Positions 17,113-26,458 of a stretch of 64,000 bases of DNA are shown here, one piece after another. The stretch's first letter is position 1. Every line of letters starts with the position of its first letter. The notes under the pieces were generated by a model. The model did not search any database. It saw only the letters and a list, made by a program, of their open reading frames with translations, and was not told the DNA's origin. A program made the position numbers and the translations under genes. The stretch is from Chersky-267 sp963744115 (GTDB lineage Bacteria; Chloroflexota; Limnocylindria; Limnocylindrales; CSP1-4): contig CAVUSI010000001.1 in assembly GCA_963744115.1 (NCBI GenBank), positions 248,001-312,000 on the forward strand, in the 5' to 3' direction.

Positions 17113-18154
17113 ATGCTCGCCCTGGTCAAGACCGCGCCGGGTCCGGGCCTCGAGTTGCGCGAGGTCCCCCGCCCCACGATCGGGATCAATGATGTCCTGA
17201 TCAGGGTCCAGCGGACGGGCATCTGCGGGACCGATCTCCACATCGAGTCGTGGGACCCCTGGGCGCAGCGGACGATCGTCCCGCCGCTGATCGTCGGCCA
17301 CGAGTTCGTCGGCGAGATCGTCGAGGTCGGCTCGAACGTCACCGACTTCCACCCCGGCGACCTGGTCAGCGGCGAGGGTCACGTCGTCTGCGGCCGCTGC
17401 CGCCACTGCCTCGCCGGCCGCCGCCAGCTGTGCGCCAAGGCGATCGGCCTCGGCGTCGGTCGCGACGGAGCGTTCGCCGAATACGTCGCCCTGCCGATGA
17501 CGAACATCTGGCACCACTGGCCGGGCGTCGACCCCGAGATCGCGGCGATCTTCGATCCGTTCGGGAACGCCGTCCATACGGCGCTGGCCTTCCCGATCCT
17601 CGGCGAGGACGTCCTCGTCAGCGGAGCCGGCCCGATCGGCCTGATGGCGACGGCGATCGTCCGTCATGCCGGCGCCCGGTTGGTGGTCGTGTCGGAGCCG
17701 AACGCCTACCGCCGGGAGCTGGCCATGAAGATGGGCGCGACGGTGGCGATCGACCCTCGCGAGCGCCAGCTGGCCGACGTGGCGGCGGAGCTCGGGATGG
17801 TCGAGGGCTTCGATGTCGCCCTGGAGATGTCCGGGAACGCGACCGCCCTTCGGGCGGCGATCGCCGCGATGGCACACGGCGGCGGCGTCGCCATCCTCGG
17901 CATCCCGACCGGCGAGATCTCGATCGATGTCAACGAGATCGTGTTCAAGATGCTGACCCTGCGGGGGATCTACGGTCGGGAGATGTACGAGACCTGGTAC
18001 AAGATGACGGTCATGCTCCAGTCCGGCCTGGACATCCGTCCCGGCGATCACCCACCGGTTCGGGTTCCGCGACCACGAGGCAGCGTTCGCCGCCGCCCGG
18101 TCGGGCGACTCCGGCAAGGTCATCATGGACTGGAATCCTCGGACCGATGGCTAG
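17113..18154 (+). CDS. tdh: L-threonine 3-dehydrogenase, frameshifted close to the C-terminus
   Basis: Zinc-dependent NAD+ enzyme oxidising threonine to 2-amino-3-ketobutyrate. The catalytic zinc ligands Cys38, His63 and Glu64, the structural zinc cysteines 93, 96, 99 and 107, and the Rossmann motif GAGPIGLMA (about 171-179) are all at the E. coli Tdh positions. After codon CCC at about 18043-18045 the frame must move +1 (skipping one G) to read the conserved ending ITHRFGF...SGKVIMDWNP and stop at TAG 18152-18154. In the raw frame the protein would run on into unrelated residues. An extra C in a CC(C)G run is the simplest cause. The next gene, kbl, completes the two-step pathway to glycine and acetyl-CoA. 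Confidence 0.88.
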
Positions 18155-18217
18155 CAGGAGCGTCGCCTCGGTCCTCGGAGAGCGCGCGACGAGCCACCGC
18201 TGAGGTTGCCGACTCCC

Positions 18218-19444
18218 ATGACACAGGCACCAAAATCGGATCCCTTCGCCTTCCTGGCCGACGAGCTCGCCGACCTGCGGTCGCGGCATCTGTATCGCCC
18301 GCTCCGGGTGATGAGCTCGGCCCAGGGCCCGATCGCGTCGGTCGACGAGCAGCGAGTCATCAGTCTCTCCTCGAACGACTACTTGGGGCTCACCCACCAT
18401 CCGCGCCTGCGGCAGGCGGCGCTCCAAGCCGTCGAGCGCTACGGGGTCGGCTCGGGGGCGGTCCGGACGATCGCCGGGACGATGAGCCTCCACGAGGAGC
18501 TCGAGGCGGAGCTGGCCCGCTTCAAGGGGGTCGAGGCGACGCTCACCTTCCAGTCGGGCTTCGCCGCGAACACCGGGGTCCTGGCCGCGGTCACCGGCGA
18601 GCTGGACCTGATCGTCTCCGACGCCCTCAACCACGCCTCGATCATCGACGGGATGCGGCTGTCGAAGGCGCCGCGCAAGATCTACCCCCACGCCGACGTC
18701 GCCGCCCTGGGCGAGATCCTGGCCGAGGCCGAGGAGCACGGCCGACCCGACAGCGGCGAGCCCTACCGGCTGATCCTCGTCGTCACCGACGGCGTCTTCT
18801 CGATGGACGGCGACATCGCACCGTTGCCCGGCATCGTCGAGGCGGCCGAGGCCCACGGGGCCGCCGTCATGGTCGACGACGCCCACGCGTCCGGAGTGCT
18901 CGGGCGGAACGGGCGCGGGAGCGTCGACCACTTCGGGCTGCACGGACGGGTCGCGATCCAGGTCGGAACGCTGAGCAAGGCCGTCGGCGTGCTCGGCGGG
19001 TACGTCGCCGGGTCGCACGACCTGCACGACCTGTTGACGCAGCGAGCGCGGCCGTTCCTGTTCTCGACCTCGCATCCGCCGGCGGTCGTGGCCGCCTGTC
19101 TCGAGGCGATCCACGTGCTCGAGGACGAGCCGCACCTGATCGAGCGGCTGTGGCGGAACACCCGCCGGTTCAAGGCCGAGCTCGTCCGGCTCGGGTTCGA
19201 CACGGGCGCCTCGGAGACGCCGATCACGCCGGTGATGATGGGCGACTCGGCGATGGCGGCGGCCTTCAGCGACCGCCTGTTCGCCGAGGGCGTGTTCGCC
19301 CAGCCGATCGTCTACCCGACGGTCGCCCTCGACAAGGCGAGGATCCGGACGATCGTGACCGCGGCCCACACGGATCAGCAACTCGATCGGGCCCTCGCTG
19401 CCTTCGATCGGGTGGGACACGAGCTGGGCATGCTCGCCGGGTGA
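18218..19444 (+). CDS. kbl: 2-amino-3-ketobutyrate CoA ligase (glycine C-acetyltransferase)
   Basis: A 408-aa PLP enzyme of the alpha-oxoamine synthase family; it cleaves 2-amino-3-ketobutyrate with CoA to glycine and acetyl-CoA. SSNDYLGL (about 51-58), SDALNHASIIDG (about 134-145), VDDAHASG (about 219-226) and the PLP-binding Lys254 in QVGTLSKAVGVLGGY are all present. The ATG at 18218 fits the family N-terminus better than a TTG 12 nt upstream. Its partner tdh lies directly upstream. Its stop overlaps the GTG of the PHP gene (GTGA), so these are co-translated. BioF and Kbl are close relatives; the tdh neighbour decides for Kbl. Confidence 0.92.
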   Translation: MTQAPKSDPFAFLADELADLRSRHLYRPLRVMSSAQGPIASVDEQRVISLSSNDYLGLTHHPRLRQAALQAVERYGVGSGAVRTIAGTMSLHEELEAELARFKGVEATLTFQSGFAANTGVLAAVTGELDLIVSDALNHASIIDGMRLSKAPRKIYPHADVAALGEILAEAEEHGRPDSGEPYRLILVVTDGVFSMDGDIAPLPGIVEAAEAHGAAVMVDDAHASGVLGRNGRGSVDHFGLHGRVAIQVGTLSKAVGVLGGYVAGSHDLHDLLTQRARPFLFSTSHPPAVVAACLEAIHVLEDEPHLIERLWRNTRRFKAELVRLGFDTGASETPITPVMMGDSAMAAAFSDRLFAEGVFAQPIVYPTVALDKARIRTIVTAAHTDQQLDRALAAFDRVGHELGMLAG

Positions 19445-20298
19445 CCGCGACCCTCGACCAGGCTCGGGATCTCCCGCTCGACGCCCACGTCCACACCGAC
19501 CTATCGCCCGACAGCCTCGTCCCGATCGACGTCTACGCGGCGCTCGCCGTCGAGCTCGGGATCGCCGAGCTGGCCATCACCGACCACGTCGACTTCGACC
19601 CGCGCGACCCGGCCTTCGAGTACACCAGCTTCGAGGAGCGGGAACGGTCGGTCCGCCAGGCCGCCGAGCGCTGGGCGGACCGCGGCCTGGCGATCCGGTT
19701 CGGCGCCGAGCTCACCTACAACACCTCGTGGGACGCCGACCTGCGCGATCACCTGGCCCGGCATCGCTACGACTTCACGATCGGCTCGGTCCACGACTGG
19801 CCGGGTTCGCCATACGTCCGGAGCCGGATCCCGCGCTGGATCGAGGGACGCGGACTCGACGAGATCGTCGGACCGTACTTCGAGCAGGTGGCGGCCGCGG
19901 CCCGGACCGGACTGTTCGACACGATCGGCCATTTCGACGTGGTCAAGCGCTACCTCCAGCCGTATGTCATGCCCGCCCAGCTGGCCGCTCAGCCCGAGAT
20001 CTACGAGGCCGCCCTCCGGGCGATCGTCGAGAGCGGGACGGCGCTCGAGATCAACACCAGCGGCCTCCGCCACTCGGTCGGCGAGACCTACCCGCCGGCC
20101 GCGGTCGTGGAGCGGTTCCGCGAGCTCGGCGGCGTCGGGGTGACCGCCGGCTCGGACGCTCACCGGTCCGACTGGCTGGCCTGGGGCCTCGACGAGGGCT
20201 ACCGCATCCTGGCCCGTGCCGAGTTCTCCGAGCTGGCCTTCCGGCGCGGCGGCGCGCCGGTCGCGATCCCGTTGCCGGGGCGGTTCGCGCTCGCGTAG
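19441..20298 (+). CDS. PHP-domain phosphoesterase (histidinol-phosphatase-like)
   Basis: 285 aa. The PHP metal-site motifs are in order: DAHVHTDLSPD (about 13-23), ITDHVDFDP (about 43-51), GAELTY, IGSVHDW, TIGHFDVVKRY, and near the end GSDAHRSDW. This spacing matches HisK/YtvP-like histidinol phosphatases, which make histidinol for histidine synthesis, but other PHP phosphatases share it. The GTG overlaps the kbl stop by 4 bp. With hisD at 30.7 kb it could indicate histidinol metabolism, though the genes are not adjacent. Confidence 0.82.
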   Translation: MTATLDQARDLPLDAHVHTDLSPDSLVPIDVYAALAVELGIAELAITDHVDFDPRDPAFEYTSFEERERSVRQAAERWADRGLAIRFGAELTYNTSWDADLRDHLARHRYDFTIGSVHDWPGSPYVRSRIPRWIEGRGLDEIVGPYFEQVAAAARTGLFDTIGHFDVVKRYLQPYVMPAQLAAQPEIYEAALRAIVESGTALEINTSGLRHSVGETYPPAAVVERFRELGGVGVTAGSDAHRSDWLAWGLDEGYRILARAEFSELAFRRGGAPVAIPLPGRFALA

Positions 20299-20327
20299 GC
20301 TGGCGGCATGCGCCGCGTCGTCGACGG

Positions 20328-21077
20328 ATGATCGAGCTCACCGTGCTCGGTGCGGGCCCGGCGTACACGGCCCGGCCCGGCGCCGTCGGCGCCGCGTACC
20401 TGCTGCAGCACGGGTCCGATGCCATCGTCCTCGACCTGGGGCAAGGCGCCTTCACCAACCTGGCCGGGTCGATCGAGCCAAGCACCCTCCGGGGCATCGC
20501 CGTCAGCCATCTCCACCCCGACCATTTCATCGACCTGGTCTCGCTCCGGCATTACCTGCGCTGGGACTTCGATCCGTCACGACGCGTCCGCGTCGTCGGC
20601 CCGGCCGCGCTCGAGGCCCGGCTCGATGCCCTCCACGACCAGCCCGGGTTCGCGGCGGCCTCGCTCGACATCGAGGGCCTCGCCGGACGGGATCACGTCC
20701 GGATGGGTCCGTTCGACCTGGAGGCCCGCCTCGTCCGTCATACCGACGAGAGCTACGGCTTCCGCGTCACGGCGGGCGAGGGACCGGGTCTCGTCTACTC
20801 GGGGGACTGCGGCGACGCCGAGACGCTCCGCCCGCTGATCCATCCGGGTGACACGCTCCTCAGCGAGGCCTCGTACGGGATCGACCGCGTCGCACCCGGC
20901 TCGGAGCACCTCAATGCCTACGACGTCGGGCGGCTGGCAGGGTCGACCGGAGCCGGCTGCGTGCTGCTCACGCACCTCCTGATGGGCCACGACCGGGATG
21001 CGGCGGCGAGCGCGGCTCGTGAGCTGGCGGGCGTCGACGTCGCCGTCGTCGATCCGGGGGATCGGTTCTCGATCTGA
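20328..21077 (+). CDS. Metallo-beta-lactamase-fold hydrolase (RNase Z-like)
   Basis: 249 aa. It opens with ELTVLGAG and has the metal motif SHLHPDHF with His61, His63, Asp65 and His66, a further His in RHTDESYGFRV, Asp in YSGDCGD, and a late His in THLLMGHD. This arrangement is that of the RNase Z / arylsulfatase-like subgroup of the superfamily. Without the exosite insertion of true RNase Z, I would call it a general phosphodiesterase or hydrolase. The ATG at 20328 sits 29 bp after the PHP gene on the same strand. Substrate unknown. Confidence 0.82.
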   Translation: MIELTVLGAGPAYTARPGAVGAAYLLQHGSDAIVLDLGQGAFTNLAGSIEPSTLRGIAVSHLHPDHFIDLVSLRHYLRWDFDPSRRVRVVGPAALEARLDALHDQPGFAAASLDIEGLAGRDHVRMGPFDLEARLVRHTDESYGFRVTAGEGPGLVYSGDCGDAETLRPLIHPGDTLLSEASYGIDRVAPGSEHLNAYDVGRLAGSTGAGCVLLTHLLMGHDRDAAASAARELAGVDVAVVDPGDRFSI

Positions 21078-21094
21078 GTCGCCGACCGGCTACG

Positions 21095-22811
21095 ATGGGC
21101 GGCGTGTCACCGGCCCCCGCACCGACCTCCGACCCCACGCTGCGCGGCCATCTGCGGCTGGCCGTGGCGCGCGCCTGGGCAGCGGCCATCGCTTCGGGAG
21201 CGCTGCCCGCCCTGGACCCGGCCGAGGCGCCCGACGTCCGGGTCGAGCGACCGGCCAACCCGGACCACGGCGACGCCGCGACCAACCTCGCGATGCGCCT
21301 GGCGAAGCCGTATCGCCGTCCCCCGCTGGAGATCGCCCGGATCCTCGCCGACGGACTGGCGGCCGAGGCGGCCGCGACCCCGGGCACGACACCGGTCGGG
21401 ACGGTCGACGTCGCGCCTCCCGGGTTCATCAACGTGCGCTACGCGGACCGGGCCCTCGCCGACGCGGTCGGCTGGATCCTCGACGACCCCACGGCGTGGG
21501 GACGCGTGCCGTCGGCCTCGCCACGCCGTGTCAACGTGGAGTTCGTGTCGGCCAACCCGACGGGCCCCCTGACCCTCGGGAACGCGCGCGGGGCGTTCGT
21601 CGGCGACCTGCTCTGCCGGGTCCTCGAGGCGGGCGGGCAAACGGTCGTCCGCGAGTACTACTTCAACGACTCCGGGACCCAGGTCTGGAAGCTCGGGGCG
21701 TCGGTCATCGCGACCCGCCGCGGCGAGCCCGTCCCGGACGACGGCTATCACGGCGACTACGTGGCCGAGCTGGCCGAGGCGATCCCCGCCGACCTCTGGG
21801 CCGAGGCGGGGGCTCCGGATGCCGACGCCGCGGGAATCGTCGGTCGCTGGGCGTCGGAGCGTGTTCGGGCCGGCATCGAGGCGTCGCTCGAGCGTCTCGG
21901 GGTCCGTTTCGATCGGTGGACGACCGAGCGCTCGCTCCACGACGAGGGCTGGGTCGAGCGGGCGGTCGAGCGGCTGCGCGTCGCGGGCCAGGTCTACGAA
22001 TCCGAGGGCGCGACCTGGTTCCGGTCCACGTCGTTCGGCGACGACAAGGATCGGGTGATCGTCCGGTCGAACGGCGATCCCGACCTACTTCGCGTCGGAC
22101 ATCGGCTACGTGACCGAGAAGTTCAGCCGCGGCTTCGACGAGCTCATCTACATCTGGGGCCAGGACCATCACGGAACGGTCGCCCGGGTCCGCAACGCGG
22201 CCGAGGCGATGGGCTACGACAAGGCCGCCGTCCGGATGCTCCTGGTGGCCTGGGTCCGCTTCGTCCGCGACGGCCAGGAGGTCGCGATGAGCAAGCGGGC
22301 GGGCACGTTCATCACCCTCGACGAGCTCCTGGCCGAGATCGGCGTCGATGCTGCCCGCTGGTTCTTCGCCTCACGCGGCCCGAGCTCGGCGATCGATTTC
22401 GACATCGAGCTGGCCAAGAAGCAGTCGAATGAGAACCCGGTCTATTACGTCCAGTACGCCCACGCCCGGATCGCCTCGATCCTGCGCCGGGCCGCCGATG
22501 TCGGGCTGGTCCCGGTCGAGGCACTCGCTCCGGGCGACCTCGAGGGCGCTCCGGAGGCGGCCCTCGTCCGCGAGATCGTCCGCCTTCCGGAGGTCGTCGA
22601 GGACGCCGCGGCCGCCGAGGAGGCCCAGGGCGTCACCGCCTACGCGACCGAGCTCGCGTCGACGTTCCATGCGTTCTACCGCGACGCCAAGGTCGTCGAC
22701 CCGGCCGACCCGCCGCGCTCGACCGCTCGGCTGGCGCTCGTGGCCGCGACGAAGACGACCCTGGCCAATGCCCTCGGTCTGCTCGGGATCTCGGCTCCGG
22801 AACAGATGTAG
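21095..22811 (+). CDS. argS: Arginyl-tRNA synthetase, interrupted by a +1 frameshift
   Basis: Charges tRNA-Arg; essential. The first reading frame covers the N-terminal Add1 domain and the start of the catalytic core (NVEFVSANPTGPLTLGNARGAF, where LTLGN stands in for HIGH). It continues to GDP at about 22082. The rest (TYFASDIGYVTEKF, WGQDHHG, the KMSKS-like AMSKRAG, and the anticodon-binding domain ending at 22811) is read one base further on. The shift is at GAT-CCC-G-ACC: dropping one base restores the family sequence. A broken argS would be lethal unless another copy exists, so an extra C in the sequence, or recoding, must be considered. The start could also be the GTG at 21104. Confidence 0.93.
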
Positions 22812-22822
22812 CGCGGTCCGGG

Positions 22823-24139
22823 TCAGCCGGCCAGGCCGAGGGCGCTCCCGAGGGCGGTGATCGTGGCGTCGTCCGTCGCGACGAAGATCGTCACCCGGTC
22901 CGTCCCGTCGATGGCGATCATCGCGTGCGACCCGCCGAGCGTGTCGAGCGCGGTCTGGGCCGCCGCGGCGAACTCGGACGCCTCCGCCGGACTGTCCCAG
23001 CGGGTGTCGATGACGACGCCGCTCCGGTCGCCGTTGCCGACGAGGGCGACCCGATCGCCGCCCCAGCCGGCGGCCGCGGCCGACGCGGTCGCGGCCGGGA
23101 TCTTGCCGGCCGAGCGGAGCCATTCGGCGAGCTGGAACTCGCCGAACGTGTCCTGATAGTCGACCTTCCAGCCGGTCCCCAGGCGCTTGGCCAGGTCCTT
23201 CGGGAAGGCGACCGGGATCGGCGCCTCATGAGAGGTGTACTTCTCGGGGTGGAGGACCTGCTCGGTCGAGGCGGGCGGGTCGGCGTACAGCGAGGCCACG
23301 GCCGGCCAGCCCCCGGCCGTTCGGACCGAACGGACCAGGTCGAGGCCGCTCGTGTAGGGGAACAGCAAGCTGTCCTTCAGGATGTCGGGCATCTCAGCCA
23401 GGATCTTGGCCTGCTCCGGATCGGTCGACTCGCCGATCATCTGCATCAGCTCGGCAGGGGTCAGGTTGGTGGACGCCCACTCGGTCATCAGCTCGGTCGC
23501 GTCGCCTTCGGGGATCGACAGCCGGGCGAGGCTCCGGTCTCCCTCGCCGATCGAATTGAGCTGGAGCTTGGACAGGCCGAAGTTCTGGTCCTGGAGCGCA
23601 TGGTCGAACTCGTGGGCGAAGGTGACCTTCTCGGTCGGCCCGATCGCTCCGGACTTCGAGACGACGTACAGCTCCTTGGTGTCCGAGTCGTAGTAGCCGG
23701 CGACCTGGCTGCTGAGCAGCTTCAGGTAGAGGTCCTTGAGCGAGGTCCCGGCCGGGATGAGCCCGAGCAGCCGATACAGCCGCTCATTGGCCTCGATCAC
23801 GTCCGGTGGATTGTCCTTCTCGAAGCTGGCGGTGATGTTCTTCTTGAGCTGCGCTTCGTCGAGGAGCTTGGGGTCGACCGGCTTCTTCGCGCTGAGCCCG
23901 CGGATGGCCTCGACCTGGGACTCGATCCGGGCGTAGACGGTCGCCGGATCCTCGGTCGGCGACGCGACGGCGGTCGTCGGCGCGACCGACGCGGATGGTG
24001 CTGCCGACGACGGCGCCGCGGTGGGGCCGCCGGTCGCGCTGGGCGTGCCGCTGCTGGTCGACGAACCACAGGCGGCGAGCAGGGCGATCGCGGCCGTCGC
24101 CACGAGGAGCTGAGGGACGCGCGGACGAGGGTGTTGCAT
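22823..24139 (-). CDS. Secreted lipoprotein with an HExxH metallopeptidase-like domain
   Basis: 438 aa. A lipoprotein signal (LLAACGSS, lipidated Cys24) is followed by a Ser/Ala/Pro linker (25-65). The folded part has HEFDH at residues 176-180, a zinc-metallopeptidase signature, with Glu212 in IPEGDATEL as a possible third ligand. YYDSDTKELYVVS just before it is a typical beta strand leading into such a site. It is anchored outside the membrane. Its family is unclear to me; similar proteins are annotated as hypothetical or DUF proteins in Chloroflexota. It is convergent with argS (11-bp gap). Confidence 0.75.
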   Translation of the reverse strand: MQHPRPRVPQLLVATAAIALLAACGSSTSSGTPSATGGPTAAPSSAAPSASVAPTTAVASPTEDPATVYARIESQVEAIRGLSAKKPVDPKLLDEAQLKKNITASFEKDNPPDVIEANERLYRLLGLIPAGTSLKDLYLKLLSSQVAGYYDSDTKELYVVSKSGAIGPTEKVTFAHEFDHALQDQNFGLSKLQLNSIGEGDRSLARLSIPEGDATELMTEWASTNLTPAELMQMIGESTDPEQAKILAEMPDILKDSLLFPYTSGLDLVRSVRTAGGWPAVASLYADPPASTEQVLHPEKYTSHEAPIPVAFPKDLAKRLGTGWKVDYQDTFGEFQLAEWLRSAGKIPAATASAAAAGWGGDRVALVGNGDRSGVVIDTRWDSPAEASEFAAAAQTALDTLGGSHAMIAIDGTDRVTIFVATDDATITALGSALGLAG

Positions 24140-24320
24140 CGCGGGATTCTCCCACGTGCGCCCCGGACCGTCGGTCGGCCAGAAGGTCCGGTCGACCCGC
24201 CCGAAGGTCCCTGCCGAGCGGATGTTCCTTTCTTAACCCTCTGCCCTCTCGCTCCTGAATCAGGGTCCGCGTAGTGTCTTCCTTGGAGCCGACGAAGGTT
24301 GGTTCCACTCCCTCCCTCCG

Positions 24321-24353
24321 ACCGGAGGCGCCGATTGGGCAGGCGCCTCCGGT
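24321..24353 (+). terminator. Strong 12-bp hairpin in a divergent intergenic region
   Basis: ACCGGAGGCGCC (24321-24332) pairs perfectly with GGCGCCTCCGGT (24342-24353) across a 9-nt loop, and a short T-run (24361-24364) follows 7 nt later. It resembles an intrinsic terminator reading on the plus strand. It lies between two divergent genes (starts at 24139 and 24410), where no gene end exists. So it either ends a short RNA that begins inside the 270-bp gap or acts as an attenuator ahead of the 24410 gene. Confidence 0.55.
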
Positions 24354-24409
24354 CTTCCCGTTTTCGGGGGTGACGCGGCGGCGAGTCGGCTGTGTCAGAA
24401 TTGGTCCAC

Positions 24410-25084
24410 ATGGAACTGAGCTGGTACGGGCGGACCTGCATCCGCCTCAAGGGCAGGGACGCGGTGGTCGTGGCGGATCCGTACCAGTCGATCGTCGGAC
24501 CGACCGGTCGCGGGATCAGCGGCGAGATCGTCACCTACAGCCATCCCGACGACAGCCCCTTGCCGAAGGCCAAGGGACGTCGGTCGCGTGACGGCGGGAG
24601 CGTCGTCCCGACCAGCCTCGAGGAGGCGTTCGTCCTCGACGGTCCCGGCGAGTACGAGGTCCGCCACGTCCTGCTGACCGGCGTCCGGACCTATCGCGAC
24701 GACGACCGGGGAGCGAGCCGCGGTCGCCAGACCGCCTTCGTCGTCGAGCTCGACCAGATGCACACGATCCACCTCGGCGACATCGGACACCTGCTGACCG
24801 AGGAGAAGCTCGGCGACATCGGTCCGGTCGACATCGCCTGCGTCCCGATCGGCGGCGCGCTGTCCGCGACCAAGGCGGCGGAGCTCATCGCCCAGCTCGA
24901 CCCGCGGATCGTCGTGCCGATGCCGGTCTGCGAGGACGAAGCGGACTGCTCGGACGCCATGGGCCGGTTCCTCCACGAGATGGGCACGACCCCGCCGGCG
25001 CCGACGGCACGCCTGAGCATCTCGATGTCCCAGCTGCCTGCGGATACGACCACGATCCTGCTCGAGGCCCGCGGCAAGGTCTGA
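24410..25084 (+). CDS. MBL-fold metal-dependent hydrolase (UlaG-like)
   Basis: 224 aa. The start MELSWYGRTCIRLKG is the typical first strand of the UlaG-like group of metallo-beta-lactamase-fold proteins. Later elements are DGPGEYEVRHVLLTGVRTY, HTIHLGDIGHLLT and DIACVPIGG. Some metal ligands are altered: the canonical HxHxDH is replaced by SHPDDS (about 44-49), so one or more ligands are missing and activity is uncertain. The ATG at 24410 begins right at the conserved first strand; a GTG 18 nt upstream is less likely. Confidence 0.8.
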   Translation: MELSWYGRTCIRLKGRDAVVVADPYQSIVGPTGRGISGEIVTYSHPDDSPLPKAKGRRSRDGGSVVPTSLEEAFVLDGPGEYEVRHVLLTGVRTYRDDDRGASRGRQTAFVVELDQMHTIHLGDIGHLLTEEKLGDIGPVDIACVPIGGALSATKAAELIAQLDPRIVVPMPVCEDEADCSDAMGRFLHEMGTTPPAPTARLSISMSQLPADTTTILLEARGKV

Positions 25085-25093
25085 TCCCGGAGG

Positions 25094-26458
25094 TCAGTCC
25101 CGCAGGAGCAGCGGCCGGCCGCGCTTGATCACGACCTGGACCAGGTCGGCGGCCGGCCAGTACGGGATCTGATCCGCGTCGGTCACCCGCCAGATCACCA
25201 GGTCCGCCTGCTTGTCGGGTTCGATCGACCCGACGACGTCGCCGATCCCGAGCGCATGGGCCGCGTTGATCGTCGTCGCGGTGAGCGCCTCGGCCGGGGT
25301 CATCCTGAGCGACAGGCAGGCGACCGTCATCGCCAGCGGCAGACTGGCCGTCGGCGACGTGCCCGGGTTGAAGTCGGTCCCGATGGCGACCGGGATGCCG
25401 CGCTCGATGAACGTCCGCGCCGGTGCGCCGGCGGGCTTCATCAGGAACCAGGTCGTGGCGGGGAGGACGACTGCGACGACCGGCCGCCCGGACTCGGCGG
25501 CCTCGGCCAGGGCATCGATCCCGGCCGCCGACGGCGCGGCGAGATGATCCGCGGACAGCGCACTCAGCTCGGCCGCGAGCTCGGCGCCTCCGGACGGCGC
25601 CAGTTCATCGGCGTGGAGGCGAGCCTGCATCCCGAAGGCCGTCGCCGCTTCGAGGACGCGGCGGCTCTGGTCCGGGGTGAACACGCCACGCTCGCAGAAC
25701 ACGTCGGCGAACCGTGCCCGCCCCTGCGCGGCGACGCCGGGGAGCTGCTCGTCGATGAGGTGCCGGACGTAGGCTTCGGCCGGCTCGTGCCGGTCCTTGA
25801 ACTCGGTCGGGACGGCATGTGCGCCCAGCCAGGTCGGCAGGACGTCGACCGGGCCCTCCTGCCCCAGGCGGTGGGCCACTTCGAGCAACCGCAGCTCGGT
25901 CCGCAGATCCAGGCCATAGCCGGACTTCGCCTCGATCGTCGTGACCCCGTGCGAGAGCATCTCGTCCAGCCAGCGTCGCCCGTGGGCGAGCAGGTCGTCG
26001 GCGGACGCGGCCCGGGTCGCCGCCACGGTCGACAGGATCCCGCCGCCGGCGGCGAGGATCTCGAGATACCCGGCGCCCCGCTGGCGGAGCTGGAGCTCAC
26101 CCTCGCGCGACCCGGCGAACAGCAGGTGGGTGTGCGGGTCGACGAGACCGGGGGTGACCACGCCACCCGCGGCGTCGACGTGGCTGAACCGCGACAGCGG
26201 CAGGCCGGCTGCCTCAAGACCCGCCTCGACGTCCGCCCGGGGACCCGTCGCCACGATCCGGTCTCCCCAGGTCGCGACGACCGGGCCATCCGGCGAATCG
26301 GGGCCCCCGTCGGGTGGACCGACCAGGGTCGCAGTCTGGGCCTGGGTCTCGCCCCGGCGGAGGCCGCCGGCCATCGTCACGATCGCACTCGCGCCGACGA
26401 TGAGCAGTCCTGTGGACGAGCCCTCGGTCAGACCGCCCTCGATGACGCGCAGGCTCAT
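25094..26458 (-). CDS. hutI: Imidazolonepropionase
   Basis: Third step of histidine degradation: 4-imidazolone-5-propionate to N-formimino-L-glutamate. 454 aa, amidohydrolase fold. The metal site HTHLLFAGSRE follows PGLVDP (about 110-125). TTIEAKSGYGLD (about 180), a His in HADEL and another in DHLA, and Asp in AIGTDFNPG complete the usual HutI set. The N-terminal ~30 residues are somewhat longer than usual. The ATG (26458) overlaps the stop of ftcD by 4 bp, so hutI is the downstream partner in a tight two-gene operon. Confidence 0.95.
   Translation of the reverse strand: MSLRVIEGGLTEGSSTGLLIVGASAIVTMAGGLRRGETQAQTATLVGPPDGGPDSPDGPVVATWGDRIVATGPRADVEAGLEAAGLPLSRFSHVDAAGGVVTPGLVDPHTHLLFAGSREGELQLRQRGAGYLEILAAGGGILSTVAATRAASADDLLAHGRRWLDEMLSHGVTTIEAKSGYGLDLRTELRLLEVAHRLGQEGPVDVLPTWLGAHAVPTEFKDRHEPAEAYVRHLIDEQLPGVAAQGRARFADVFCERGVFTPDQSRRVLEAATAFGMQARLHADELAPSGGAELAAELSALSADHLAAPSAAGIDALAEAAESGRPVVAVVLPATTWFLMKPAGAPARTFIERGIPVAIGTDFNPGTSPTASLPLAMTVACLSLRMTPAEALTATTINAAHALGIGDVVGSIEPDKQADLVIWRVTDADQIPYWPAADLVQVVIKRGRPLLLRD

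Noticed and set aside
16246..20298. An open frame of 1350 codons covering several genes on the plus strand
   Set aside because: It is a mosaic: it reads part of the FAH gene out of frame, then tdh, then kbl out of frame, then the PHP gene. Each part is explained by its own gene with its own start.
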